A DNA stretch of 64,000 nucleotides from the NCBI GenBank assembly GCA_001801425.1, contig MGXR01000011.1:45109-109108 (forward strand). Direction: 5' to 3'. A program made the position numbers and the translations under genes. Source of the stretch: Gammaproteobacteria bacterium RIFCSPHIGHO2_02_FULL_42_43. GTDB lineage: Bacteria; Pseudomonadota; Gammaproteobacteria; Coxiellales; Coxiellaceae. The notes beneath the pieces were generated by a model. That model ran no database searches. It had not been told where the DNA came from and saw only the letters and a program-made list of their open reading frames with translations. Shown here piece after piece: positions 62,835-64,000 of the stretch (position 1 is its first letter; each line of letters opens with the position of its first letter).

Positions 62835-63797
62835 TTACATCATATTTATTTTATAATGATGCAATTTTGCCGCTTGTTTTATTTTTTCTACAGACAATCC
62901 TTGTTCGGTTGCAGCAGATGAATTTAAAAATACGTACGGTGTTTTCATCATATAAATAGGAATATCGCGCGCCGGTTTTCCATTCAATACTTGCAAGGCA
63001 ATTTTAGCAGCATCGACACCGGTTTGTTTTTCAGAAATGCCCAGCGCAAATGCCGCACCATTGGCAACCGAGCCATCATCTGATGCAATCACAGGTAAAT
63101 GTTTTAATTTGGCTTGTTGCAGCAATGTATTCAATCCACTCACAATCAGTTCATCTTTTAAAATAAAAATGGCTTGTGAATTTGGCGCGATATTTTTAGA
63201 AACAGTATACAAGTCGGAAAGTTGCGACACCATGAGCGGTTGTACGGCAATATTTTTTGTTTTCGCCACAGCTTCAAATTCTTTGACTTGATTGAAGATG
63301 CGACTCGATGCGCTGTAAATAATCGTGATTTTTTTAAGCGATGGAATCGCTGCGTGAATTAATTGCATGCGTTTAGCAGGGGGCACGCGACTGTTGACAC
63401 CCGTGACATTCAGATTATTTGCTTTTTGTGCTTCCGATTTTACATGGTCAGCTGCAATGGCGACGATGGGTTTGTTGCGAACAACGGCGATGGCCATTTG
63501 TGCGGCATCAGTACCAATCGGCGCGACCAGTGTTACATCACTATCATTAGCGAATTCCTGCAGAATGGAGCGCTGCATACTGGCGTCACCTTCTGCATTT
63601 TTCACGGAGTAATGCACAGGGACTTTGGATTGCTGTGTCATGGTTTCTTCAAAACCATTCACGATTTGTGTCAGGGCTGGCACTGCGACGGGCAGCACAA
63701 TGCCAATGGTCACAGATTTTTGGGTGGGGGCTGCCGTTGCAGACGTTCCAATGAATAACAGGCAAGCGATGCTGAGGTGTTTTAAGTATTTTTTCAT
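62835..63797 (-). CDS. ABC transporter substrate-binding protein (TrpX-like)
   Basis: Periplasmic binding protein of the ABC_sub_bind family, with signal peptide (MKKYLKHLSIACLLFIGTSA...TAA). The pattern TIGIVLPVAVPALTQIVNGF, VAPIGTDAAQMAIAV and the later VIASDDGSVANGAAFALGI is typical of the family. Some members bind tryptophan or tyrosine. TrpR encoded in the same cluster supports tryptophan, but the ligand is unproven. Confidence 0.85.
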   Translation of the reverse strand: MKKYLKHLSIACLLFIGTSATAAPTQKSVTIGIVLPVAVPALTQIVNGFEETMTQQSKVPVHYSVKNAEGDASMQRSILQEFANDSDVTLVAPIGTDAAQMAIAVVRNKPIVAIAADHVKSEAQKANNLNVTGVNSRVPPAKRMQLIHAAIPSLKKITIIYSASSRIFNQVKEFEAVAKTKNIAVQPLMVSQLSDLYTVSKNIAPNSQAIFILKDELIVSGLNTLLQQAKLKHLPVIASDDGSVANGAAFALGISEKQTGVDAAKIALQVLNGKPARDIPIYMMKTPYVFLNSSAATEQGLSVEKIKQAAKLHHYKINMM

Positions 63798-63821
63798 GGT
63801 GTTGTCTCTGTGATTTGTAAA

Positions 63822-63860
63822 TACTCATGTAATGGTACATGAGTACAAAGAGAATTGCAA
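63822..63860 (-). promoter_or_regulatory. Promoter with overlapping palindrome: candidate TrpR operator
   Basis: TACTCATGTA-ATGG-TACATGAGTA (63822-63845) is a perfect 10-bp inverted repeat. On the minus strand, TTGCAA (63860-63855) and TACCAT (63837-63832) are 17 bp apart, so the -10 box is inside the palindrome. It lies 25 bp from the binding-protein ATG. The outer GTACT resembles the E. coli trp operator half-site, but its centre and spacing differ. Confidence 0.55.
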
Positions 63861-63867
63861 GGTCAAA

Positions 63868-63956
63868 ATAACGCACTTGCTCCGCTGCGCTCCCCGCGTG
63901 CTTCCGTGGTTTTTCATACGCACTTGCTCCACTGCGTTGCGCGCGTGCTTCTTATA
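63868..63956. repeat. Diverged REP-like repeats at the right edge
   Basis: Two similar segments, ACGCACTTGCTCCGCTGCG and ACGCACTTGCTCCACTGCG, each lead into GCGTGCTTC. They are a more diverged form of the dispersed repeats and have no coding potential. Confidence 0.5.
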
Positions 63957-64000
63957 TGGACCCCGCCTGTTTCTGCAAGAAATAAATTCATTTTTAACAA

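Overview
The window looks like a chromosome segment of a gammaproteobacterium of the Legionellales (Legionella, Coxiella and relatives), probably living inside eukaryotic cells. Base composition is low-GC. The housekeeping genes are gammaproteobacterial in type (valS, lptFG, rnhA-dnaQ, purB, zapD-queF-coaE-pilDCBA, trpR). Scattered among them are a Mip-type surface prolyl isomerase, a eukaryote-type sterol reductase, a membrane protein with an F-box-like segment, and many transporters. This placement is inferred from gene content only; no rRNA gene is present.

Layout. 1-18 kb: a truncated Fic gene with repeats, valS divergent from lptFG, an ORF6N remnant, an FNR-type regulator, dnaG, mltD, a YafS-like methyltransferase, rnhA, dnaQ, the sterol reductase with a MITE-like foldback element in its upstream region, a YiiX-like hydrolase, purB, and a DegT aminotransferase plus SDR pair. 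18.5-28.5 kb: a large membrane protein, then a probable specialised-metabolism locus: mip, a flavin tryptophan-halogenase homologue, an acyltransferase, a 2OG-Fe(II) oxygenase, a nucleotidyltransferase, a CDP-alcohol phosphotransferase and two MFS transporters. 28.5-41.6 kb: two tiny very basic ORFs beside REP-like repeats, a third MFS exporter, a nitrilase-family amidase, an RRM protein plus DEAD-box helicase pair, unknown membrane proteins, the F-box-like protein, a lone TPR-secretin lipoprotein, a purine permease and an orphan CopG/BrnA antitoxin. 41.9-48.5 kb: the zapD-queF-coaE-pilDCBA operon.

48.8-60.7 kb is a mobile island at tRNA-Thr(CGT). A tyrosine integrase sits beside the tRNA gene. 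The 42-bp tRNA 3' end is repeated at 53.6, 55.6 and 56.8 kb, and a second whole tRNA-like copy with a CAT anticodon lies at 60.5 kb. These direct repeats divide the island into modules: integrase + serine hydrolase + AbiE toxin-antitoxin; an MBL-fold secreted hydrolase; a NYN-domain protein; and a block of small envelope or secreted proteins. Several copies also share conserved flanking arms, so the island looks like a chain of cassettes. 60.7-63.8 kb: trpR and a three-gene ABC importer of the tryptophan-transporter type, with a palindrome over the predicted -10 box that could be a TrpR operator. Tryptophan uptake may feed the halogenase locus, but that link is inference.

The two best candidates for an undescribed system are the halogenase/CDP-alcohol locus and the tRNA-anchored cassette chain.
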